The notes under the pieces: model-generated | Seen by the model: the letters and a program-made list of their open reading frames with translations, nothing else | The model's database searches: none | Told to the model about the DNA's origin: nothing | Program-made: the position numbers and the translations under genes | Assembly (NCBI RefSeq): GCF_002563695.1 | Contig: NZ_PDJI01000004.1 | Span: 1-64,000, forward strand | Source of the DNA: Georgenia soli | Lineage (GTDB): Bacteria > Actinomycetota > Actinomycetes > Actinomycetales > Actinomycetaceae | Reading direction: 5' to 3' | DNA length: 64,000 nt | In this document: one piece after another, positions 18,353-25,910 of the stretch | Position numbering within the stretch: position 1 is the stretch's first letter | Layout: each line of letters begins with the position of its first letter

Positions 18353-18979
18353 TCAGGCGGGGACGATCAGTCCGCTGGCCTGGGTCGTGGCCCGGCCCAG
18401 CCGGGCGGCGACGTCCTGCCAGTTGACGATGTTCCAGAACGCCTTGACGTAGTCGGCCTTGACGTTGAGGTAGTCGAGGTAGAACGCGTGCTCCCACATG
18501 TCCAGCTGCAGCAGCGGGATGGTGCCGACCGGCACGTTGTTCTGCTGGTCGTACATCTGGAAGATCACGAGGCCGCCGGAGACGGAGTCGTAGGCGAGCA
18601 CGGACCAGCCGGAGCCCTGGATGCCGGTGGCCACGGCGGCGAACTGGTTCTTGAACGCGTCGAAGGTGCCGAAGGAGTCCTTGATGGCCTCGGCGACCTC
18701 ACCCTCGGGCTCCCCGCCGCCCTCGGGGGAGAGGTTGTTCCAGAAGATGGTGTGGTTGATGTGCCCGCCGAGGTTGAACGAGAGGTTCTTCTCGTGCAGG
18801 TTCACCGCCGCGAGGTCGCCCTTCTCGCGGGCCTCGGCGAGCTTCTCCAGCGCGGTGTTGGCTCCGGCCACGTACGTCGCGTGGTGCTTGTCGTGGTGCA
18901 GCTCCATGATCTTGCCGCTGATGTGCGGCTCGAGGGCGCTGTAGTCGTACGGAAGGTCGGGCAGCGTATAGACGGCCAT
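18353..18979 (-). CDS. sodA: Superoxide dismutase, Mn/Fe family
   Basis: Dismutates superoxide, a by-product of the neighbouring respiratory chain. It is 208 aa. Metal ligands are His in [13 protein letters not shown], His in [10 protein letters not shown], and Asp and His in [14 protein letters not shown], with [11 protein letters not shown] between. Mn versus Fe preference cannot be fixed from sequence, though the family in actinobacteria is mostly Mn. I chose ATG at 18979 ([18 protein letters not shown]), preceded by aggagg. A TAGGTT -10 (complement of aaccta at 19061-19066) would give a leader of about 75 nt. The promoter is free-standing and the gene is monocistronic. Confidence 0.96.
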   Translation of the reverse strand: MAVYTLPDLPYDYSALEPHISGKIMELHHDKHHATYVAGANTALEKLAEAREKGDLAAVNLHEKNLSFNLGGHINHTIFWNNLSPEGGGEPEGEVAEAIKDSFGTFDAFKNQFAAVATGIQGSGWSVLAYDSVSGGLVIFQMYDQQNNVPVGTIPLLQLDMWEHAFYLDYLNVKADYVKAFWNIVNWQDVAARLGRATTQASGLIVPA

Positions 18980-19143
18980 GAAGGTCCTCCTGTGCTCGGG
19001 CGGCACCCATTGCGGCACCGCGCTGGTGATTCGTTCCGGGTCGCCCCGGTCACAAGGTCCAACCTATTCGGTCGGTACTTGTTCCCGCGCGTCCGTCTGC
19101 TGGACGACACCCGTCCGGTGTGAGCGCCTCGGCGTACGCACGA

Positions 19144-19182
19144 CGACGGCGGCCGGTCCCGTGAGGGGACCGACCGCCGTCG
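19144..19182 (-). terminator. Terminator of the ctaE-qcrCAB operon
   Basis: A 17-bp stem with one mismatch and a 5-nt loop starts 12 bp after the qcrB stop. Confidence 0.75.
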
Positions 19183-19194
19183 GGGTGAAGCTCG

Positions 19195-20985
19195 TCAGCG
19201 CCTGTCGGAGCGGGCCAGCGTGGCGACCGAGCCGCCGGCTGCGCTCTCCTTGTCACCGCTGCCGTGGGTGGTGGAGGGGAAGTGGTCGAGGGCCACGGAG
19301 CCGCCGCGGAGGCCCTCCGCGTGATGGCCCGTCTCCTCCAGCTCGCCGTGGTGCCCGGCAGCCGCGAGCTCGGCCGGCGTGACCGGCTCGATGCGGTCCT
19401 CGTAGAAGAACCGGGAGAGCTTCTGCCGGAAGGAGTCCATGCGGTAGCCCGGCCGGTCCACGCCGTTACGGTCCGTGGCCGGCTCGATCTCCAGCGGCCG
19501 CTGGGCCTCGTGGGCGACCAGGATCCACCGCTCGTGGTCGGTGAGCGGCTTGTGGACCTCCATGAAGGCCCCGTTGGGCATCTGGACGACGCGGCCGGTC
19601 TCGTGGCCGTGCAGGGCGAGCTCGCGGTCACGCCGCTGCAGGCCCAGGCAGATCCGCTTCGTGACGACGAACAGCACCACGGGCAGGACGAAGATGAGAA
19701 TCCGGAACGCCCAGGTGATGTCGTTGATCGACAGGTCGAAGTGGGTGGCCATGATGTCGTTGGCGCCCGCGAGCACCAGGATCAGGAAGGCCCCGAGCCA
19801 TGCGACACCGAGAGCGGTGCGCACGGGCACGTTGCGGGGACGGTCGAGCACGTGGTGCTCACGCAGGTCGTTCGTGGCGGCCCGCTCGATGAACGGGTAC
19901 ACGGCGATGAAGGTGAACAGCAGGCCCGGGACGATGACGCCCGGGATGAGGATGTTCAGCGACAGCGTGTAGCCGCCGATGACGACCTCCCAGCCGGGCA
20001 TGAGACGGAGCCCGCCCTCGAGGAAGAGCATGTACCAGTCCGGCTGGGCGCCGGCCGAGACGGGGGAGGGGTCGTACGGGCCGTAGTTCCACACGTTGTT
20101 GATCGAGATCAGCGCGGCCATGAGCGCGATGAAGCCGAACACGATGAAGAAGTAGCCAGCCATCTTCGCCACGTACACCGGGAACGCCGGGTAGCCGACG
20201 ACGTTGTTGTCCGTGCGGCCGACGCCCGGGTACTGGGTGTGCTTGTGCACGACCATCAGGATCAGGTGGACGGTGACGAGCGCGATGATCAGGCCCGGGA
20301 CGAGGAGGATGTGCACCGTGAACAGGCGCGGGATGATGTCCGTGCCCGGGAACTCGCCGCCGAAGAGCCCGTAGCTCACGTAGGAGCCGATGATCGGGAT
20401 CGCCTTGGCCACGCCGTCGGCGATCCGCAGGCCGTTGCCCGAGAGGACGTCGTCCGGGAGCGAGTAGCCCGAGAAGCCGGCGGCCAGCCCCATGATCAGG
20501 AGCGTGAAGCCGACGAGCCAGTTGATCTCACGGGGCTTGCGGAACGCACCGGTGAAGAAGACGCGCATCATGTGGGTGACGATCGCGGCCATGAACAGCA
20601 ACGCCGCCCAGTGGTGCATCTGCCGCATGAGCAGACCACCCTTGACCTCGAAGGACATGTACACGGTCGAGGCGTACGCCGCCGACATCTCCATGCCCTG
20701 GTGGGACACCGGCAGGGCGTCCGTGGGGTAGGTGGTGTGCGTCATCGACGGCTCGAAGAACATCGTCAGGAAGATCCCCGTGAGGATCAGGACGACGAAA
20801 CTCCACAGCGCGATCTCGCCGAGCAGGAACGACCAGTGCTCCGGGAAGATCTTGCGGGAGATGAAGCGGACGGCCTTGGCGACCCCGACCCGTGAGTCGA
20901 GGAGGTCGGCCGTGCCCCGCATCGGCTTGGAGGGCTTGTACTCGCCCGTCGGCTGTGCCGTCGGGGTGCTTGCGGAGATGCTCAC
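19195..20985 (-). CDS. qcrB: Cytochrome bc1 complex cytochrome b subunit (actinobacterial)
   Basis: Quinol-oxidising subunit of the bcc complex with two b hemes. Heme ligands are the paired histidines in HHWAALLFMAAIVTHMM and in FTVHILLVPGLIIALVTVHLIL. The Qo-site signature appears as PDWY in AQPDWYMLFLEGG, where mitochondrial types have PEWY. The product is 596 aa with about eight core helices plus extra helices and a long hydrophilic C-terminus ending in a His/Gly-rich tail, typical of actinobacterial QcrB. Its GTG overlaps the qcrA stop (GTGA), so the start is well supported. QcrB is the known target of several antimycobacterial quinol-site inhibitors. Confidence 0.97.
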   Translation of the reverse strand: MSISASTPTAQPTGEYKPSKPMRGTADLLDSRVGVAKAVRFISRKIFPEHWSFLLGEIALWSFVVLILTGIFLTMFFEPSMTHTTYPTDALPVSHQGMEMSAAYASTVYMSFEVKGGLLMRQMHHWAALLFMAAIVTHMMRVFFTGAFRKPREINWLVGFTLLIMGLAAGFSGYSLPDDVLSGNGLRIADGVAKAIPIIGSYVSYGLFGGEFPGTDIIPRLFTVHILLVPGLIIALVTVHLILMVVHKHTQYPGVGRTDNNVVGYPAFPVYVAKMAGYFFIVFGFIALMAALISINNVWNYGPYDPSPVSAGAQPDWYMLFLEGGLRLMPGWEVVIGGYTLSLNILIPGVIVPGLLFTFIAVYPFIERAATNDLREHHVLDRPRNVPVRTALGVAWLGAFLILVLAGANDIMATHFDLSINDITWAFRILIFVLPVVLFVVTKRICLGLQRRDRELALHGHETGRVVQMPNGAFMEVHKPLTDHERWILVAHEAQRPLEIEPATDRNGVDRPGYRMDSFRQKLSRFFYEDRIEPVTPAELAAAGHHGELEETGHHAEGLRGGSVALDHFPSTTHGSGDKESAAGGSVATLARSDRR

Positions 20986-22037
20986 TTCAGGCGCTCCCAG
21001 TAGCTCGGGCCGATCGGCTCGTCGAAGTCGTGCCGGGCGACGAGGTACCCCTCGTCGTCCACTGCGATGGGCAGCTGCGGCAGCGGGCGCTTCGCCGGGC
21101 CGAAGACCACCTTGGCCTGGTCCGTGATGTCGAAGGTCGACTGGTGGCAGGGGCAGAGGAGATGGTGCGTCTGCTGCTCGTACAGAGCGACAGGGCAACC
21201 GACGTGGGTGCAGATCTTGGAGTAGGCGACGATGCCGTCGTACGACCAGTCCTTGCGGTCCGCCGGCTCCTTCAGGAGCGTCGGGTCGAGCCGGACGAGC
21301 AGCACGACAGCCTTGGCCTTCTCCTCGTAGAAGTCCGGGGACTCGTTGAGGCCGTGCGGGATGACGTGGAAGACGGAGCCGTTGGTGACGTCGGCCGCCT
21401 TGATGGGGGTGTCGCTCGGGTCGATCGCGAGGCGACGTCCCAGGCTGCCGTCGGGCAGCCGGCCGGAGAACTCCTCCGGGGTCTCGCCCCAGAGGGTGTG
21501 ACGGAACTTGCTGACGTTCCAGTCGCCGCCGAGGTTGCCCACGAGCGGGACCAGGAAGGGCAGCGGTGCGAGCGCCGCCGCGCCGGCGACGGCACCCTTG
21601 AGGAGCGGTCGACGCGGGATGCCGGCGTCCTCGACGCCGGCCTTCATCATGTCGGCGGCGACGGCGCGGGTCTCGTCGTCGGAGCGCTGCGGGTGACGCT
21701 CCTCGACGTACTCCACGTTCGACATCAGGGTCTTGGCCCAGTAGATGGCGCCCACGCCGATGCCGAGCATGCCGATGCCCAGGCCGAGCCCGAGCACCAG
21801 GGTGCTCAGACGGACGCTGCCCAGGGTGGAGTCGAGCGGGATCACGAAGTACGCGACCACCGCGGCGACCGAGGCGAGCGCGGAGATCGTGAAGATCAGC
21901 GCGACCTGACGCTCCGCGCGCTTGGCGGCCTGCGGGTCGGTGTCCGCGAGCCGTCCGCGGTGCGCCTCGAGGCCCGGGTTCTCGAACGCCTCCGGGTACT
22001 GCGCCGCCGGAGGGGCGACGTGCTGTTCAGTGCTCAC
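20982..22037 (-). CDS. qcrA: Rieske iron-sulfur subunit of the cytochrome bcc complex
   Basis: Moves electrons from quinol to the c hemes through a 2Fe-2S cluster bound by CTHVGCP and CPCHQSTFD. It is 351 aa with three N-terminal membrane helices (VALIFTISALASVAAVVAYF, LSTLVLGLGLGIGMLGIGVG and GAVAGAAALAPLPFLVPLV), the last preceded by RRPLLKG, which resembles a twin-arginine signal. The three-helix design is an actinobacterial trait. The GTG (MSTEQHVAPP) overlaps the qcrC stop and the stop overlaps qcrB. Confidence 0.97.
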   Translation of the reverse strand: MSTEQHVAPPAAQYPEAFENPGLEAHRGRLADTDPQAAKRAERQVALIFTISALASVAAVVAYFVIPLDSTLGSVRLSTLVLGLGLGIGMLGIGVGAIYWAKTLMSNVEYVEERHPQRSDDETRAVAADMMKAGVEDAGIPRRPLLKGAVAGAAALAPLPFLVPLVGNLGGDWNVSKFRHTLWGETPEEFSGRLPDGSLGRRLAIDPSDTPIKAADVTNGSVFHVIPHGLNESPDFYEEKAKAVVLLVRLDPTLLKEPADRKDWSYDGIVAYSKICTHVGCPVALYEQQTHHLLCPCHQSTFDITDQAKVVFGPAKRPLPQLPIAVDDEGYLVARHDFDEPIGPSYWERLK

Positions 22038-22816
22038 GAGGACTTCGCTCCAACCCAGACGGCGGCCGCGATGAGCCCGCCGATCCCGATGATCCACACC
22101 CACAGGCCCTCGGCCACCGGGCCGAGCGAGCCGAGGGAGATGCCACCCACGGAGGGCTCACGCTGCTCCATGAGGTAGGCGATGATGTCCTGCTTGCCCT
22201 GCGGGTCGATGTTGGCCTCGTTGAAGACCGGCATCGACTGCGGGCCCGTGAGCATCGCCTCGTAGATCTCGGTGGGGGTGGAGTCGTAGAGCGCCGGGGC
22301 GTACTTGCCCTCGGACAGAGCCCCACCGGCACCGACGGCGTTGTGGCACATGGCGCAGTTCGTGCGGAACAGCGCGAGACCGTTGGCGGGGTCGCCGCCG
22401 GCGGGGTCGACCTGCTCGGCCGACGGGATGGCCGGGCCGGGGCCCAGGGAGGCGACGTACGCCGCGACCTGGCTGATCTGCTCGGCGTCGAACTGGGCGG
22501 GCTTGGCCTCGGCCTGCGGCGAGTTGTTCGCCATGGGCATGCGGCCGGTGGCCATCTGGAAGTCCACGGAGGCCGCACCGACCCCGATCAGCGACGGCGC
22601 GACGTCGGTGCCTTCACCGTCGAGGCCGTGGCAGGTGGAGCAGTTGGCCTCGAACAGCGCCTTGCCGGCCTCCACGTCCTGCGCGTTGCCGCCGGTGGTG
22701 GCGGTCGCAGGCTTGGGGGCCAGCACGGCGTACAGCGCGCCGGTCAGGATCAGGGCTAGCAGCAGGAGGACGGCCGGTGCGTACCGGTTCCTCCTGCTGT
22801 TGGCGAGTGCCTTCAC
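22034..22816 (-). CDS. qcrC: Di-heme cytochrome c subunit of the bcc complex
   Basis: Replaces soluble cytochrome c in actinobacteria by wiring the bcc complex directly to CuA of CtaC. It is 260 aa with an N-terminal anchor or signal (APAVLLLLALILTGALYAVL), heme 1 at C59-x-x-C62-H63 (NCSTCHG), heme 2 at C154-x-x-C157-H158 (NCAMCHN), distal Met candidates GRMPMA and QSMPVF, and a C-terminal membrane helix (GLWVWIIGIGGLIAAAVWV). It starts at GTG 22816 behind a weak gagga. The stop overlaps the qcrA start (GTGA). Confidence 0.97.
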   Translation of the reverse strand: MKALANSRRNRYAPAVLLLLALILTGALYAVLAPKPATATTGGNAQDVEAGKALFEANCSTCHGLDGEGTDVAPSLIGVGAASVDFQMATGRMPMANNSPQAEAKPAQFDAEQISQVAAYVASLGPGPAIPSAEQVDPAGGDPANGLALFRTNCAMCHNAVGAGGALSEGKYAPALYDSTPTEIYEAMLTGPQSMPVFNEANIDPQGKQDIIAYLMEQREPSVGGISLGSLGPVAEGLWVWIIGIGGLIAAAVWVGAKSS

Positions 22817-22874
22817 GATGGGACGTCCTCGTTCGGGTCGGAGGGAAATGAACTTGCGGGGAGAGATGGGGGGA

Positions 22875-23528
22875 CTACTGCACGAGCGCGTAGTCGAGCA
22901 CGTAGATCACGAAGAACAGACCGATCCACACGACGTCGACGAAGTGCCAGTAGTACGAGGTGACGACGGCGCGGCCGGCCTCGAGGTGGCCGAACCGGCG
23001 CGCGGCGAACGAGCTGCCCAGGACGTAGAGGAACGCGATGAGCCCGCCGATCACGTGCAGGGCGTGGAACCCGGTCGTGATGTAGAAGACCGAGCCGTAG
23101 GTGCTGTTGGAGATCGTCAGGCCGTGCTGGATGAGCTCGGCGTACTCCGTCACCTGACCGGCGACGAAGACGGAACCCATGACGAAGGTGAGGGTGTACC
23201 ACTCCTGCATGCCCCACCGGGCGACGTTGAGGAGCGAGCCCGTGCGGCGGGCCTGGAACCGCTCGGCCGCGAACACACCCATCTGGCAGGTCACCGAGCT
23301 CAGCACCAGGATCGTGGTGTTGCCCAGCGCGAAAGGGAAGTTCAGGACGCTGGAGTGCTCGGCCCACGCCTCGGGCCCGGCGACAGACCTGTGGGTGAAG
23401 TACATGGCGAAGAGACCGGCGAAGAACATCAGCTCGCTGGACAGCCAGACCATGACGCCGACGGAGAGCGTATTCGGTCTGGTGACCGCCACGGGGGCCG
23501 AGCTCGGGGCAGCAGTAGTTGACGACAC
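22875..23528 (-). CDS. ctaE: Cytochrome c oxidase subunit III
   Basis: Structural subunit of the aa3 oxidase supporting proton uptake and stability. It is 217 aa with five predicted helices ([96 protein letters not shown]). Conserved residues include Glu in SSELMFF and His in FHALHV and YYWHFVD. It heads the operon with qcrC-qcrA-qcrB, 58 bp before qcrC. I chose GTG at 23528; the CATAAT -10 ends 7 nt upstream and no ribosome site is visible. Confidence 0.96.
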   Translation of the reverse strand: MSSTTAAPSSAPVAVTRPNTLSVGVMVWLSSELMFFAGLFAMYFTHRSVAGPEAWAEHSSVLNFPFALGNTTILVLSSVTCQMGVFAAERFQARRTGSLLNVARWGMQEWYTLTFVMGSVFVAGQVTEYAELIQHGLTISNSTYGSVFYITTGFHALHVIGGLIAFLYVLGSSFAARRFGHLEAGRAVVTSYYWHFVDVVWIGLFFVIYVLDYALVQ

Positions 23529-23985
23529 GTTGTCATTATGGCTCAGGTCTGGGCCGTTCTGGCCACTCGCGATGTCGCGAGTCTCACCCGTGGGGCCGCA
23601 TCCAGCGTAGTTCCGCGGAAAGGTCGTGCTCGACCGACCTTGGTCCCCCCCCGGGGGCCGTGAGCGGTGCGCCCGGATTGTCCGGTTGGCACCTCTCGCG
23701 GCCCAGGGCGGGCGCTCTTGCGCCCGGCGTGCGGACGTCGCGAGGCGCCCCTGCCGCCCCGCGACGTCCATGGCCGTGCTGCCGTACTCCTCACAACGGA
23801 GGTCGGTCACCAACGGTTCCCGGCCGGAACACCCCCTCGTCCGGCTCCCGGAGCGGTTCCCACCGTCGGCCGTCCGCGGCACTAGCATGTCCTCGAGGGC
23901 GGGGCCGCCCGTGCTGCCGGGCCCCTGCCGACGAAACCGACCGGAGAGGCCCTGCGCCTGCTCCGCACCTGCCTGGAGGACCCCG
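23529..23985. promoter_or_regulatory. Divergent control region of ctaE-qcrCAB and the pseudo-receiver gene
   Basis: This is 457 bp without a credible gene. The - strand CATAAT (complement at 23535-23540) sits 6 nt from the ctaE GTG and implies a leaderless operon message. On the + strand TAGCAT at 23883-23888 could serve the gene at 23986 with a leader of about 95 nt. The rest contains a C/G-rich run near 23647-23656 and no further pattern I can name. Confidence 0.5.
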
Positions 23986-24420
23986 ATGACCAGCACCGAG
24001 ATCGGCCACCCGAACGCGGCGACCGAGGCGGAGACGGTCGATCTGCTGATCTACAGCGACGACATCGACACCCGTCGCGCCGTGATCGAGGCCGTCGGCA
24101 GGCGGCCGGGCAAGGGTCTGCCCCTGGTGCGATGGACGGAGTCGGCCACCCATGCGGGGGTGGTCAAGAAGGTGGAGGAGGGCAGCTTCGCACTTCTCGT
24201 GCTCGACGGCGAGGCCGCCAAGGTCGGCGGGATGGCCATCTCCCGCCAGCTCAAGAACGAGATCTTCCAGTGCCCGCCGGTGCTCATCCTCACCGCCCGC
24301 CCGCAGGACGCGTGGCTGGCCACCTGGGCCGACGCGGACGCCGTCGTCACGGCCCCCTACGACCCGATCGCGCTCCAGGAGGCGGTGGCCGGACTGCTGC
24401 GTGCCGGACGGCAGCAGTGA
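23986..24420 (+). CDS. Receiver-like (pseudo-response-regulator) protein
   Basis: This 144-aa single-domain protein has the receiver fold pattern: acidic pair in [16 protein letters not shown], Asp in [14 protein letters not shown] at the phospho-acceptor position, and Thr in [13 protein letters not shown]. The invariant receiver Lys is missing: [12 protein letters not shown] has Ala where KP is expected. No output domain follows. It may be a degenerate or unphosphorylated receiver. It has a good ribosome site (tggagg) and overlaps trpD by GTGA, so they are co-translated. It is divergent from the respiratory operon. The role is unknown. Confidence 0.75.
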   Translation: MTSTEIGHPNAATEAETVDLLIYSDDIDTRRAVIEAVGRRPGKGLPLVRWTESATHAGVVKKVEEGSFALLVLDGEAAKVGGMAISRQLKNEIFQCPPVLILTARPQDAWLATWADADAVVTAPYDPIALQEAVAGLLRAGRQQ

Positions 24421-25493
24421 CCGCCCCCGTCCAGGACGCCCACGCCGCTCCCAGCTGGCCGGACCTCCTCGCCCGGCTCGTCGCCCACCAGGACCTCACC
24501 GCCGAGGAGACCGCGTGGGCGATGGACCAGGTGATGACGGACCAGACCAGCCCGACGGTCCTCGCCGGCTTCCTCGTCGGTCTGGCCACCAAGGGCGAGA
24601 CGGTCGACGAGCTCCGCGGCCTCGCGGACGCGATGCTCGCGCACGCCCGGCCGATCGACGTCGAGGGTGCCGAGGCCGTCGACATCGTCGGCACGGGCGG
24701 CGACCGCCTGCACACGGTGAACATCTCCACCATGGCTTCGCTGGTGATCGCCTCCGCCGGCGTCGGCGTGGTCAAGCACGGCAACCGCGCGTCGAGCTCG
24801 TCCTCGGGGTCGGCCGACGTGCTGGAGGCGCTCGGCGTCGACCTCAACCTGCCGATCCCGCGGGTGGAGCAGGTCTACCGCGAGCTGGGCATCACGTTCT
24901 GCTTCGCCAACCTCTTCCACCCCTCGATGCGGCACGCGGCCACCACCCGGCGCGAGCTCGGTGTCGGAACGGCGTTCAACGTCCTGGGGCCGCTGACCAA
25001 CCCGGCACGTCCGCGGGCCGGCGCCATCGGCGTCTCGGACGCCCGCACGGCCCCGCTGGTGGCGGGCGTGCTCGCCGGACGAGGGACGGAGGCCCTGGTC
25101 TTCCGTGGCCAGAACGGTCTGGACGAGCTCAGCGCCACCGCGCTGAACGAGGTCTGGGAGGTGCATGACGGCACCGTCACGGAGCACACCCTCGACGCCG
25201 TCGCCGAGCTCGGGCTCGCGCCGGCCACCGTCGCGGAGCTGCGGGGCCAGGACGCCCAGTACAACGCCGGGGTGGCCCGCCGCGTGCTCGCGGGGGAGCC
25301 GGGGCCGGTGCGCGAGGCCGTCCTGCTCAACGCCGCCGGCGCGTTCGTCGCCCACGGGTCGCTGCCCGGGACCACGCCGGGCAGCGGGAGCCTCGTCGAG
25401 CGCCTGCGGGCCGGGATCGAGCACGCCGCGCGCGCCGTGGACACGGGGGCGGCGACCGAGCTCCTCGAGCGCTGGGTGAAGCTGACGCGGTAG
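24417..25493 (+). CDS. trpD: Anthranilate phosphoribosyltransferase
   Basis: Joins anthranilate to PRPP in tryptophan synthesis. PRPP and magnesium motifs are VDIVGTGGDRLHTVNIST, KHGNRASSSSSGSADVLE and QNGLDELS; the anthranilate-binding segment is FANLFHPSMRHAA and the hinge is FNVLGPLTNPARP. The product is 358 aa. GTG at 24417 overlaps the upstream stop. No other trp gene is in the window, so the gene is isolated from the rest of the pathway. The only aromatic-pathway companion is aroG at 33.9 kb. Confidence 0.95.
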   Translation: MTAPVQDAHAAPSWPDLLARLVAHQDLTAEETAWAMDQVMTDQTSPTVLAGFLVGLATKGETVDELRGLADAMLAHARPIDVEGAEAVDIVGTGGDRLHTVNISTMASLVIASAGVGVVKHGNRASSSSSGSADVLEALGVDLNLPIPRVEQVYRELGITFCFANLFHPSMRHAATTRRELGVGTAFNVLGPLTNPARPRAGAIGVSDARTAPLVAGVLAGRGTEALVFRGQNGLDELSATALNEVWEVHDGTVTEHTLDAVAELGLAPATVAELRGQDAQYNAGVARRVLAGEPGPVREAVLLNAAGAFVAHGSLPGTTPGSGSLVERLRAGIEHAARAVDTGAATELLERWVKLTR

Positions 25494-25517
25494 CCCGCGC
25501 GCCTCAGCCCTACGCTC

Positions 25518-25550
25518 ACGCGCCCGTGCCGCACACCGGCACGGGCGCGT
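25518..25550. terminator. Bidirectional hairpin terminator between trpD and the RAM-domain gene
   Basis: A perfect 14-bp stem with a 5-nt loop lies between convergent stops at 25493 and 25558. Confidence 0.75.
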
Positions 25551-25557
25551 CGCCGTG

Positions 25558-25836
25558 TCAGTCGAGCCCGATGTGGAAGGCCTGCTCCAGGTCGTGCCGG
25601 GAGTAGGCCTGGAACGCGATGTACGTCTGGGTGCGCAGCACGCCCTCGACCTTGCCCAGCTTGTCGGCGACCACGGAGGCGAGGTCCTCGTGCTCGCGGA
25701 CGCGGGCCAGGGCGATGAGGTCGATGTCGCCCGTGACCGAGTAGACCTCGCTGATGCCGTCCAGCTCGGCCACCTCCTGGGCGACCTCCGGGATCCGGGA
25801 CGCGTCGGCGTCGATGAGCACGATGGCAGTCAGCAT
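25558..25836 (-). CDS. Stand-alone Lrp/AsnC ligand-binding (RAM) domain protein
   Basis: The 92-aa chain is a complete RAM domain (MLTAIVLIDADASRIPEVA, GISEVYSVTGDIDLIALARV, VLRTQTYIAF) with no helix-turn-helix, so it cannot bind DNA by itself as Lrp does. Such stand-alone RAM proteins may bind amino acids and act as partners for full-length Lrp proteins or as small-molecule sensors. The ATG has tagga/ggaga upstream. Its place next to trpD suggests, but does not show, a link to amino acid status. Confidence 0.88.
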   Translation of the reverse strand: MLTAIVLIDADASRIPEVAQEVAELDGISEVYSVTGDIDLIALARVREHEDLASVVADKLGKVEGVLRTQTYIAFQAYSRHDLEQAFHIGLD

Positions 25837-25910
25837 GGTGGTCTCCTAGCGGGTGCGGTGTACGCCGCCCGCGCGCGCACCGGCGCGCGGGCGGACCGGG
25901 ACGGTCCCCA

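Noticed and set aside
17908-18426. Long open frames through the 27-bp repeat (including 172-aa and 135-aa versions)
   Set aside because: The repeat length is a multiple of 3, so all frames stay open. There is no ribosome site or family match, and the frames run into the sodA gene and its terminator.
23626-24120. A gene starting near 23626 and running into the pseudo-receiver
   Set aside because: The conserved domain begins at 23986 with a good ribosome site; the upstream extension is Arg/Pro-rich shadow.
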